Assembly: GCA_947374505.1 (NCBI GenBank)
Contig: CANCCE010000095.1
Location: 1 to 9,550 of the forward strand
Origin: Comamonadaceae bacterium
GTDB lineage: Bacteria; Pseudomonadota; Gammaproteobacteria; Burkholderiales; Burkholderiaceae_C
DNA length: 9,550 bases
Reading direction: 5' to 3'
The notes under the pieces were generated by a model. It searched no databases, had not been told where the DNA came from, and saw nothing but the letters and a program-made list of their open reading frames with translations. A program made the translations under genes and the position numbers. Of this stretch, positions 1 to 6,645 are shown piece after piece (position 1 is the stretch's first letter; the number at the start of each line of letters is the position of its first letter).

Positions 1-1
1 G

Positions 2-319
2 CTGAAGGCTCTGGCGGTCAGTACCCCGTCCCGTGTCAAACACCTACCCGATACGCCGACATCAAAGCAGGCCGGCTCTGACAGCTTCACACTGATTGGA
101 TGGAGCGGCATTGCCGGCCCCGCCGACTTGCCCGCGAGCGTCATCGCCAAGTGGGATCAAGGCATCAAGACGCTCGCCACCGACGCAGACTTTGTGAAAG
201 AAACTGAAGCCTCAGGCGCTGAAGTGGCATACCTGGGACCCAAGGACTTCAAAGCAACACTGCGCAAAGAATACGAAACGGCCTTGGTGCAGGTGCAAAA
301 GTTGGGACTGCGCCGCTGA
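2..319 (+). CDS. Bug/TctC-family tripartite tricarboxylate transporter substrate-binding protein, C-terminal part (5' end outside window)
   Basis: This is the last 105 codons of a periplasmic solute-binding protein of the Bug (TctC) family, which captures small carboxylates or related ligands for a TctAB-type membrane transporter. The frame is open from base 2. It starts with LKALAVSTPSR, matching the family's conserved 'GKLRALAV' strand that sits about 70% along the protein. It continues with PDTPT, then GWSGIAGPADLP, the usual W-x-G-(I/L)-x-(A/G)-P-x-x-x-P segment, and ends with the amphipathic C-terminal helix before TGA at 317-319. Full-length members are about 320 to 330 residues, so about two thirds lies upstream of the window. 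A TTG at 128 could be read as a start, but homology runs well upstream of it, so it is not the true start. The gene converges on the efflux operon and is separate from the second Bug gene at 8844. The ligand cannot be told from this part. Confidence 0.9.
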   Translation: MKALAVSTPSRVKHLPDTPTSKQAGSDSFTLIGWSGIAGPADLPASVIAKWDQGIKTLATDADFVKETEASGAEVAYLGPKDFKATLRKEYETALVQVQKLGLRR

Positions 320-353
320 AGATGGACTGATAATTTGGCCTTAACTTGGAAAA

Positions 354-1787
354 TCACTGAGCGGCTGTTTGCCAGCCGCCGCCGAGTGCTTTGATGAGCA
401 CAACCGTCGTGACCAACCTCTGACCCAGAATTTGTGAGGCTTGTCGCTCGCTGTTGAGCAGGGTTTGTTGAGCGGTGATGACGTCGAGGTAATTGGCGAT
501 ACCGCCCTCATAGCGTTCGCTCGCGATATTGAACACCCGGGTCGCGCTTTTGACCGCCATCAAGGTTTGCTTGTAGGCAAGATCCAAGGACGCCACACCA
601 CTGATACCGTCTTGCACTTCCTGCATCGCCGTGAGTACCACGCGGCGGTAATTGGCCACCGTCACGTCGTAACCGGCGCGACTGACATCGAGGTTGGCCT
701 TGATCCTGCCGCCATCAAACAAAACCTGTGTGGCCGACACACCCAGTGACCAGATCATGCTGGAGGCGCTGAACAAGGCAGGCAGACTGGCACTCTCCAA
801 ACCAAAGGTAGGTCCCAGAATAACGCTCGGGTAAAACGCCGCATTGGCGACACCGATCTGTGCGTTGGCAGCGGCCATGGCCCGCTCGGCCAAAGCCACA
901 TCGGGGCGACGTTCCAAAACGTCTGACGGGATGCCGAGGGGAACGTCAGGCGGAAAAGCCAAGCGCGACTGCGGGGCGATTGAGAATTGCGGGGCCGGGG
1001 TTCCGGTCAAGGTGGCGATGGCATCCTCGAACACTGCACGCTGGCGTTTGAGCAAATGCACTTGAGACAAAGTAGTGTCCAGCAGGGCTTGCTGCTGTGC
1101 CATTTCAAGGCCTGAGGTCGCGCCCAGATCATGACGGTCGGTGGCCATTAGCAGCAACTTTTTTTGCAAGTCAATGGATTTAGACAGCACCTCAAGATCT
1201 GCATCAAGGGCTCTCAGATTGAAATAATTGATCGCCAGATCCGCCGTCAACAGCAACTTGGTGTTCTCTAAATCCGCCGCCGATTGCTCGGCGGTGGCGG
1301 TAGCACCCTCGACCAAACTTTGCACGCGACCAGCTAAATCGACCTCATAGCTCACCGCGAGGGATGGCACGATGTCATTTTGAATGGTCGAAAAGTTAGG
1401 TGATTTGTAGTTGTTGAGTGGCCTGTTGGCCGAAATGCGCTGATTCAGTAAACGGGTCCCGAGGCTGAGCTGCGGAAACAAACTGGCAGACGTTGACGAC
1501 AGCGTTGCACGTGCCTGCGCCAACCTAGCGTTAGCTCCCGCCAAGGTCTGGTTGTTCAACATCGCCTTCTGCTCCAAGGCATTGAGCTGGGCGTCTTCAA
1601 ATTTTTCCCACCAAGGGCCTTTAGCCGCCTGGTCATTGGGCGCGCCCGTGCGCCAAGGCGCTTGGGTTTGCCAGGTCACGGGCATGTCCAGCTGAGGCTT
1701 GGTGTAAGTAGGGGCCGTCGAACAGCCCGCCAATAACGCGCTGGCCGTTAAAAGAAATTTGAATTTCATCATTCGCGCCAGGCTCAC
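354..1787 (-). CDS. RND efflux system outer-membrane lipoprotein channel (NodT/OprM-type OMF)
   Basis: This encodes the outer-membrane exit duct of the tripartite pump. The 477-residue length is normal for the family. The N-terminus is a lipoprotein signal with the lipobox L-L-A-G-C, so Cys22 should be lipid-modified, followed by STAPTY as in NodT-type channels. Two OEP repeats follow, roughly residues 70-260 and 290-470. Recognisable marks are WWEKF (59-63), PSDVLERRPDV (287-297) in the inter-repeat linker, LFDGGR (356-361) and the closing ALGGGW (467-472). The chosen start is GTG at 1787, which overlaps the TGA of the adaptor gene as GTGA. A purine-rich stretch (GGAAAAAGAAA) precedes it. 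Two ATGs at 1772 and 1769 are plausible alternatives that still keep the signal peptide, so the start is uncertain by up to six codons. It is the third gene of the operon and depends on its neighbours for function. The exported substrate is unknown. Confidence 0.93.
   Translation of the reverse strand: MSLARMMKFKFLLTASALLAGCSTAPTYTKPQLDMPVTWQTQAPWRTGAPNDQAAKGPWWEKFEDAQLNALEQKAMLNNQTLAGANARLAQARATLSSTSASLFPQLSLGTRLLNQRISANRPLNNYKSPNFSTIQNDIVPSLAVSYEVDLAGRVQSLVEGATATAEQSAADLENTKLLLTADLAINYFNLRALDADLEVLSKSIDLQKKLLLMATDRHDLGATSGLEMAQQQALLDTTLSQVHLLKRQRAVFEDAIATLTGTPAPQFSIAPQSRLAFPPDVPLGIPSDVLERRPDVALAERAMAAANAQIGVANAAFYPSVILGPTFGLESASLPALFSASSMIWSLGVSATQVLFDGGRIKANLDVSRAGYDVTVANYRRVVLTAMQEVQDGISGVASLDLAYKQTLMAVKSATRVFNIASERYEGGIANYLDVITAQQTLLNSERQASQILGQRLVTTVVLIKALGGGWQTAAQ
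361..379 (-). terminator. Candidate stem-loop at the 3' end of the efflux operon
   Basis: A perfect 7-bp inverted repeat, GCGGCTG and CAGCCGC, encloses the 5-base loop TTTGC. It overlaps the last codons of the outer-membrane channel gene. Read on the minus strand, the stem is followed within about 10 bases by a short ATTTT run, which is a poor U-tract. It lies by the 34-bp gap (320-353) between two converging genes, where terminators are expected. No T-run follows it in the plus direction. It may act as a weak terminator or as a 3'-end stabiliser, or it may simply be coding sequence that happens to be self-complementary. Confidence 0.3.
1784..1787 (-). other. GTGA stop/start overlap between adaptor and channel genes
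   Basis: On the minus strand the adaptor gene's TGA (1786-1784) overlaps a GTG (1787-1785) that opens the channel reading frame. Such four-base overlaps usually mean that a terminating ribosome restarts on the next gene. The preceding GGAAAAAGAAACC offers only a modest Shine-Dalgarno match, consistent with coupling. If the real channel start is the ATG at 1772, the overlap disappears and the genes are 11 bases apart. Confidence 0.55.
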
Positions 1788-3055
1788 GGTTTCTTTTTCC
1801 GGGCGTCGTCCTGGCCTTTGCTACCTGCCGGCTCGGCGACTTTGTCGTCCTCAGCGGCCACAAAGGTCACTTCATCGCCAGCACTCAAAGAGTCGGGTGG
1901 ATTGAGCACCAAGCGCTCGCCTCCCTCAAGCCCGCTCATGACTTCGACCCGGACACCATAGTTGCGACCCAACTGCACGGGCTTGATGTTCACACGATTT
2001 TTGTCGTCGACCACCGCCACCATCGTGCCTTCACCGCGAATAATCAAGGCGTTGTTCGGCACGGCCAAGCTGCGACTCAAAGCCAACGGAAGCGAGACTT
2101 GCACAAAGGCGCCGGGCAGCAAAATACCTTCTTTATTGGGCAGCGACACTTCCACTTGCAGCGTTCTGGATTGGGTGTCAATTGAAGCACCCGTGCGCGC
2201 CACTTTGCCCTCGAATTTTTGGCCCCTCAATTCGGCTTGGGTCACTGCCACAGTTTGCCCAACCTTGATCAGCTGCGCATAGCTTTGCGGCACGTTGATA
2301 TACAAACGCAAAGGGTCTGTCTGGGTCACCACAAACAGCGCGCGGGCTAAACCACCGCCGGCGCCAGCATCCACCAGATCACCGGTGTCCACATTGCGCC
2401 GTGTGATCACGCCATCGGTCGGGGCCAATAATTTTTTAAACCCCTGCAGCTGACTCAAACGCTGCACGTTGGCAATGGCTGCCGCCAAGTTGGAAGCAGC
2501 TTGGTCGCTGGCACTGCGCTTTTCATCAAGTTCCTGCTGCGAGACCACATCTTTTTTGCGCAGTGCGTCCCAACGGGCTGCCGTGCTTTTGGCCAAATCC
2601 AAACTGAATTGGGTTTGCTGCTGAACCGCAATCGCTTGCGAGAGTTGCATGTCAGTTTCCGGCGTTTCAATTTCAGCCAACAGCTCGCCCCGTGTCACCC
2701 GTGCGCCAATGTCCTTGGTCCAACGCTTGACGTAACCACCGGCACGCGCATAAATGGGCGACTGTGTGTAGCCTTGAAGCGTTCCTGGCAGGGCGATGGT
2801 TTGACCCGCTTCACTCGACTTGGCCAGCGTCGTCTTGACGTAGTTGCGACCCCGCTCCACCACCGCCGCCTCTAGCTCTTTGTTGTTTTGCATACGGCTG
2901 ACAACCGTGCGTGCCGCCCCCAGACCCAACAACACCAAGACCACCGCCACGACGATTTTGGTCCGGCGCACAATCGCGCCGCGTTTCAACAATTCACCGG
3001 CATCCGCGACCTGCAGCGGATGGACGGCCATGTGGGAATGACGCTCTTCAGACAT
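1784..3055 (-). CDS. RND efflux periplasmic adaptor subunit (membrane fusion protein, HlyD/AcrA family)
   Basis: This 423-residue protein links the RND permease to the outer-membrane channel. One membrane anchor is visible at about residues 33-50 (TKIVVAVVLVLLGLGAA), with no lipobox, so it is held by a transmembrane helix rather than by lipid. The first half of the lipoyl-like domain is at about 101-130 (YARAGGYVKRW to GELLAEIETPE). A heptad-like Gln/Ala-rich hairpin follows at about 132-205. The second lipoyl half is near 208-228 (LAPTDGVITRRNVDTGDLV). The beta-barrel spans about 240-322 and the membrane-proximal domain about 325-397. The tail after residue 400 is highly charged and ends in RKKKP. 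The ATG at 3055 lies 3 bp after the permease stop and is preceded by AGGAG at 9 bp, which supports this start. It is the second gene of the operon. Confidence 0.94.
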   Translation of the reverse strand: MSEERHSHMAVHPLQVADAGELLKRGAIVRRTKIVVAVVLVLLGLGAARTVVSRMQNNKELEAAVVERGRNYVKTTLAKSSEAGQTIALPGTLQGYTQSPIYARAGGYVKRWTKDIGARVTRGELLAEIETPETDMQLSQAIAVQQQTQFSLDLAKSTAARWDALRKKDVVSQQELDEKRSASDQAASNLAAAIANVQRLSQLQGFKKLLAPTDGVITRRNVDTGDLVDAGAGGGLARALFVVTQTDPLRLYINVPQSYAQLIKVGQTVAVTQAELRGQKFEGKVARTGASIDTQSRTLQVEVSLPNKEGILLPGAFVQVSLPLALSRSLAVPNNALIIRGEGTMVAVVDDKNRVNIKPVQLGRNYGVRVEVMSGLEGGERLVLNPPDSLSAGDEVTFVAAEDDKVAEPAGSKGQDDARKKKP

Positions 3056-3058
3056 GAA

Positions 3059-6000
3059 TCAATGCTCCTGGGACGAAAGGCCAAGATCACGCGCGGCCTG
3101 TTGACGCTCTTTGCGATGCGACAGGCGCTGATGAACTTCGGCGTAAATAACGGGGACAAAAAACAGGGTCGACACAGTGGCAAACAACAGACCACCAATC
3201 ACCGCACGACCCAAAGGTGCATTTTGCTCAGCACCCTCCCCCAGACCCAGGGCCATGGGGATCATGCCAATGATCATGGCGAGAGCCGTCATCAGCACTG
3301 GCCGGATGCGGGTGGCACCCGCCTCTAGCGCGCAAGACAAGGGGGTGATGCCATCCTCTCGCCGTTGGCGTGCAAAGGCAATCACCAAAATACTGTTGGC
3401 GGTGGCCACACCCATCGTCATGATCGCCCCAGTCAAGGCCGGCACACTGAGCGTTGTTCCGGTGATAAAAAGCATCCAAGCGATACCGGCCAATGCCGCG
3501 GGCAAGGCGGTGATGATGATGGCCGCATCAATCCAAGACTGAAAGGTCACCACGATCAGCAGGTACACCAACACAATCGCCATCGCCAACCCTAAGCCAA
3601 GACCGATGAAGGACGAGCGCATGGTCTCCACTTGGCCGCGGATAACCACTTGGTTACCGCGCGTCAATTTAGGTGAAATCTCATCGACGAGAACCTTGAT
3701 CTTGTCCGCAACGCTGGCCAAGTCTGTCCCCTGAACCCCCACATACACATCAATGGCGGGTTGCAAGTTGTAGCGCGTCACGATCGGCAGCTGCCGGCCG
3801 GTTTTGGCTTCAACCAAGTTACCCAGCAATTGATTGGTGGTGTTGGAGACGGTTGCCCCATTGACGCCGCTGTTGGCATTAGGAGCTGGGCCGATCGGCA
3901 GTGCGAGCAGCGAATCAATCGAGTCCACTTTGTATTGAGGCGACTGAATCACCACGTTGTAGACCACGCCATTTTTTGGATTCAGCCAGAAAGCCGGAGC
4001 GGTCTGGGAGCTGCCAGACAAGGCGATCAAGACGTTTTGGCCGACGTTGGTCGCACCCAGACCAAAATGTTGCAGCCGGGTTCTGTCCATCTTCAAATAA
4101 ACCACCGGGCCATCGAGTCGTTGATGGACGTGCGCATCGACCGCACCGGGAATTTTCCGGATTGCTGCGGTCAACTCGGCGGCTCTTGCGGCATTGCCTT
4201 CTAAGTCACTGCCGGTGAACTGCACATCGATCGCCGCCGGCAAACCGAAGTTCAAAATTTGCGTGGAGATATCGGCCGGTTGGAAGAAAAATTCAACCGT
4301 CGGGAAACGCTTTGGCAACTCGGTGCGCAGCAGGGTGACAAAACCGTCAGTCGGCTGGTGCCCTTCCTTCAGGGACATCATGATCTCCGCGTCCATGGTG
4401 CCAATAGTGCCGGCATTGCTGTACGACAGATTGATACCGCTGTTGGGAAGACCCACGTTGTCGAGGATCGTTTCGAGCTGGTCGGAGGGCACCATTTCTC
4501 GGATGGCGGCTTCAACGGCATCGGCAATGCGCGCCGTTTCCTCAATCCGCGTACCCGTCGGCGCACGCATGTGCAGGCGCATTTGACCTGCATCGACGCT
4601 CGGGAAAAAGTCCCGTCCGAGTACCGGATAAAGCAGACACGACAAAAGGCAAAAACCGAGGAACAAAGAGATAAATCGCCCACGGTGGGAGAGCGCCGCC
4701 GACAAAGCCAGCGTGTAGGCCCGACGCACATGCTCAAACTTCGCGTCAAAGCTTTTGTAAACCCGCTGCAACAGGCCCGGGTTTTTGTCCGTCTTGGCTG
4801 CATCATGGACACCGCCCATCATCAACATGACCAAGGTCGGGACCAAGGTTCGCGACAGGATGTAAGACGCGATCATGGCAAACACAACCGCTTCAGCCAA
4901 AGGCACAAACAGAAAGCGCGCAACACCCGACAGGAAAAACATCGGCACGAAAACAATGCAAATACACAGGGTGGCGACGAAAGCGGCAGGTCCAATTTCG
5001 GCGGCACCGACTTCAATCGCCTCGTTCAATCCCTTGCCCAGATGCAAGTGGCGCTCGATGTTTTCAATCGTCACAATCGCTTGGTCAACCAAAATACCGA
5101 CCGACAGCGCGAGCCCGCCCAGCGTCATCAGATTGAGGGTCTCCCCCATCGCAAACAGAACCAGAATAGAGGCCAAGATGGACAAGGGAATCGTCACCGC
5201 AATGATGACCGTGCTGCGCCAATTGCCCAGAAACAGCAGGACCATCAACGCGGTCAAGGCGGCGGCAATCAAGGCCTCCGTGATCACCCCCAAGACTGCC
5301 GCTTTGACAAACACCGACTGGTCAAACAAGGGCGTGACCTTGACGTCAGCCGGCAAGGACTGAGCCGCTTTAGGCAACAAGGCTTTGACGTTCGCAACGA
5401 TGTCCAGCGTGGACGCGCCACCATTTTTCAAGACGGAGATGAGCACGCCACGCAGTCCGTCTTGACGGACCACATTTGTCTGCGGTTGAAATCCGTCTCG
5501 AACGTAGGCCACTTCACGCAGATAGGTGGTGGCGTTGTTCAAGGTTCTGACCGGCAAGTCGTTGAGTTCGCCCAACACATCCGGCGAGCCATTCATGCGA
5601 ACGGCGTATTCGGTTTCACCCAACTTGACCGTGCCCGATGGCAGAATCAAATTTTGGGTGTTCACTGCATTCACCACGTCAGCCGGCGAGAGTCCCCGGG
5701 CCTGCAACGCCTGAATGTCGAGGTCGACGGAAATCACCCGGACTTTGCCGCCATACGGGAAAGGCGAAGCCACCCCGGGCACGGTGATGAGCTGCGGACG
5801 CAGGCCGTTGACGGCAACGTCAAACAACGCGTTTTCAGCCAGCGTCGGGCTAGACAACGCCAATTGCATCACCGGGATGCTGGAAGCTGAATACTTGATC
5901 ACCAGCGGCGGCGTGATGCCAGGCGGTAGTTGGCGCACCTGCGTCTGCACAGACGCCACCACTTGGGCGATGGCCGTCTGAATATTGACACCTGGCTGGA

Positions 6001-6286
6001 AAAAAATCTTGATGACGCTGACGCCGTACAGTGAGTTCGATTCGATATGTTCGATATCGCTGACCACCGTCGTCAGGCCCCGCTCGGTCTGACCCGCCAC
6101 GCGTTGGCCCATTTCTTGTGCGGGCAGTCCGTTGTAGTTCCAGATGACGCTGATCACCGGAATATTGATTTCCGGGAAAATATCCGTCGCCATTTTCATC
6201 AAGGCAAACGGGGTCGCCAAGACGATCAACATCGCCATCACAATGAATGTGTACGGACGCTTAAGCGCCAATTGAACCATCGACAT
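3059..6286 (-). CDS. RND-type efflux transporter permease subunit (AcrB/ACR_tran family) with atypical proton-relay residues
   Basis: This is the inner-membrane pump, 1075 residues and close to the usual 1030-1070. The fold shows the expected duplication: TM1 at about 10-30, a large periplasmic loop to about 330, TM2-TM6 at about 332-490, TM7 at about 537-556, a second periplasmic loop to about 890, then TM8-TM12 at about 893-1050. Typical marks are TDIFPEINIPV (34-44), GETLNLMTLGGLALSVGILVD (381-401), GRDFFPSVDAGQ (557-568) and RIRPVLMT (993-1000). Aligned by eye to AcrB, the TM4 Asp-Asp pair (D407/D408) reads D401-Q402, and the TM10 Lys940 position is Ala963 within GVATAN. Thr978 is kept as Thr1000. 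The ATG at 6286 has GGAG ten bases upstream, and the next ATG (6280) is too far from it. It is the first gene of the operon, ahead of adaptor and channel. It most resembles hydrophobe/amphiphile exporters, not the CzcA/CusA heavy-metal type, but the substrate is not readable. Confidence 0.95.
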   Translation of the reverse strand: MSMVQLALKRPYTFIVMAMLIVLATPFALMKMATDIFPEINIPVISVIWNYNGLPAQEMGQRVAGQTERGLTTVVSDIEHIESNSLYGVSVIKIFFQPGVNIQTAIAQVVASVQTQVRQLPPGITPPLVIKYSASSIPVMQLALSSPTLAENALFDVAVNGLRPQLITVPGVASPFPYGGKVRVISVDLDIQALQARGLSPADVVNAVNTQNLILPSGTVKLGETEYAVRMNGSPDVLGELNDLPVRTLNNATTYLREVAYVRDGFQPQTNVVRQDGLRGVLISVLKNGGASTLDIVANVKALLPKAAQSLPADVKVTPLFDQSVFVKAAVLGVITEALIAAALTALMVLLFLGNWRSTVIIAVTIPLSILASILVLFAMGETLNLMTLGGLALSVGILVDQAIVTIENIERHLHLGKGLNEAIEVGAAEIGPAAFVATLCICIVFVPMFFLSGVARFLFVPLAEAVVFAMIASYILSRTLVPTLVMLMMGGVHDAAKTDKNPGLLQRVYKSFDAKFEHVRRAYTLALSAALSHRGRFISLFLGFCLLSCLLYPVLGRDFFPSVDAGQMRLHMRAPTGTRIEETARIADAVEAAIREMVPSDQLETILDNVGLPNSGINLSYSNAGTIGTMDAEIMMSLKEGHQPTDGFVTLLRTELPKRFPTVEFFFQPADISTQILNFGLPAAIDVQFTGSDLEGNAARAAELTAAIRKIPGAVDAHVHQRLDGPVVYLKMDRTRLQHFGLGATNVGQNVLIALSGSSQTAPAFWLNPKNGVVYNVVIQSPQYKVDSIDSLLALPIGPAPNANSGVNGATVSNTTNQLLGNLVEAKTGRQLPIVTRYNLQPAIDVYVGVQGTDLASVADKIKVLVDEISPKLTRGNQVVIRGQVETMRSSFIGLGLGLAMAIVLVYLLIVVTFQSWIDAAIIITALPAALAGIAWMLFITGTTLSVPALTGAIMTMGVATANSILVIAFARQRREDGITPLSCALEAGATRIRPVLMTALAMIIGMIPMALGLGEGAEQNAPLGRAVIGGLLFATVSTLFFVPVIYAEVHQRLSHRKERQQAARDLGLSSQEH
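3065..3069 (-). promoter_or_regulatory. Shine-Dalgarno site of the adaptor gene
   Basis: On the minus strand, AGGAG lies inside the end of the permease gene, nine bases before the adaptor ATG at 3055. It fixes that start and shows that the adaptor has its own ribosome entry despite being only 3 bp behind the permease stop. Confidence 0.6.
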
Positions 6287-6333
6287 GAAGAAGTTGCTCC
6301 GGGGGACTTGACTGGGCCTGACAACGAAAAACC

Positions 6334-6353
6334 TGGACTGAAAATTCAGCCCA
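6334..6353. promoter_or_regulatory. Imperfect 20-bp palindrome, candidate operator of the efflux operon
   Basis: The arms TGGACTGAA and TTCAGCCCA pair at eight of nine positions around a central AA; the only mismatch is A6337 against C6350. It sits 48 bp upstream of the permease ATG, where a TetR- or MarR-type repressor of an efflux operon commonly binds. No such regulator is encoded in the window, so the assignment rests on symmetry and position only. It could also form a hairpin in the 5' leader RNA. Confidence 0.35.
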
Positions 6354-6364
6354 AGGATTCACTC

Positions 6365-6400
6365 CGCAAAAAACACGCAATTCTTCTGCACTTTTCGCAA
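6365..6400. repeat. Three CGCAA direct repeats at helical spacing
   Basis: CGCAA occurs at 6365-6369, 6376-6380 and 6396-6400. The start-to-start distances are 11 and 20 bp, close to one and two turns of the helix, so all three would face the same side of the DNA. Flanking bases differ, so only the five-base core is shared. It could be a set of regulator half-sites, but a pentamer repeated three times in A/T-rich intergenic DNA can arise by chance. Confidence 0.2.
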
Positions 6401-6645
6401 TGGTTTTGCATGTTACCGAATGTAGAGCTTGGAATCGCTGGGGTTTCCACGTACGGCGCCTTGACTTTACAAATTGGCCCCGGTACTGCCGACGCTCAGG
6501 ATCCGGCTAGAGAAGCTCACTATGTGGACCATTTTCTTTGCTGAATCTACCGGTGAATGCATCCTGTCAATATACTGAAAGTCGCCTGCCAGGACTCGTT
6601 TGAAGCCTTGGCAAAGTCTACAAAGCAGACGCGGAAACAAGCAAA

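Larger units (their letters stand above)
6287..6645. promoter_or_regulatory. Divergent intergenic control region between the efflux operon and the hydrolase-Bug genes
   Basis: These 359 bp separate two outward-facing transcription units and must contain both promoters unless transcription enters from further away. I found no convincing sigma-70 pair in either direction. For the rightward genes the best -10-like hexamer is TATACT at 6571-6576, without a recognisable -35 at 15-19 bp. A TTGACT at 6461-6466 has only the poor partner TACTGC at 17 bp. Nothing better than scattered partial matches is seen for the efflux operon. A near-palindrome (6334-6353) and three CGCAA elements (6365-6400) lie in the half nearest the permease. 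A short plus-strand reading frame crosses the region, but it begins as antisense to the permease gene and shows no protein-family signal, so I treat the stretch as non-coding. Confidence 0.6.

Noticed and set aside
128..319. A separate 63-residue small protein starting at TTG 128.
   Set aside because: The same frame is open back to base 2, and the upstream residues match the Bug family's C-terminal domain, so this is only the tail of a larger gene.
4259..5890. A 543-codon open frame antisense to the permease gene.
   Set aside because: It is an in-register shadow of the permease reading frame, with a composition dominated by Arg, Gln, His and Asp, no family resemblance and no Shine-Dalgarno. 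The opposite strand encodes an unmistakable RND permease throughout.
6461..6489. TTGACT followed 17 bp later by TACTGC as a rightward sigma-70 promoter.
   Set aside because: The -35 is good, but the -10 matches the consensus at only two of six positions, and the site is more than 150 bp from the hydrolase start.
6047..6544. A 165-codon plus-strand frame that runs from inside the permease gene into the intergenic region.
   Set aside because: Its first part is antisense to the permease N-terminus. The rest shows no protein-family motif, and the frame has no ribosome binding site that I could see.
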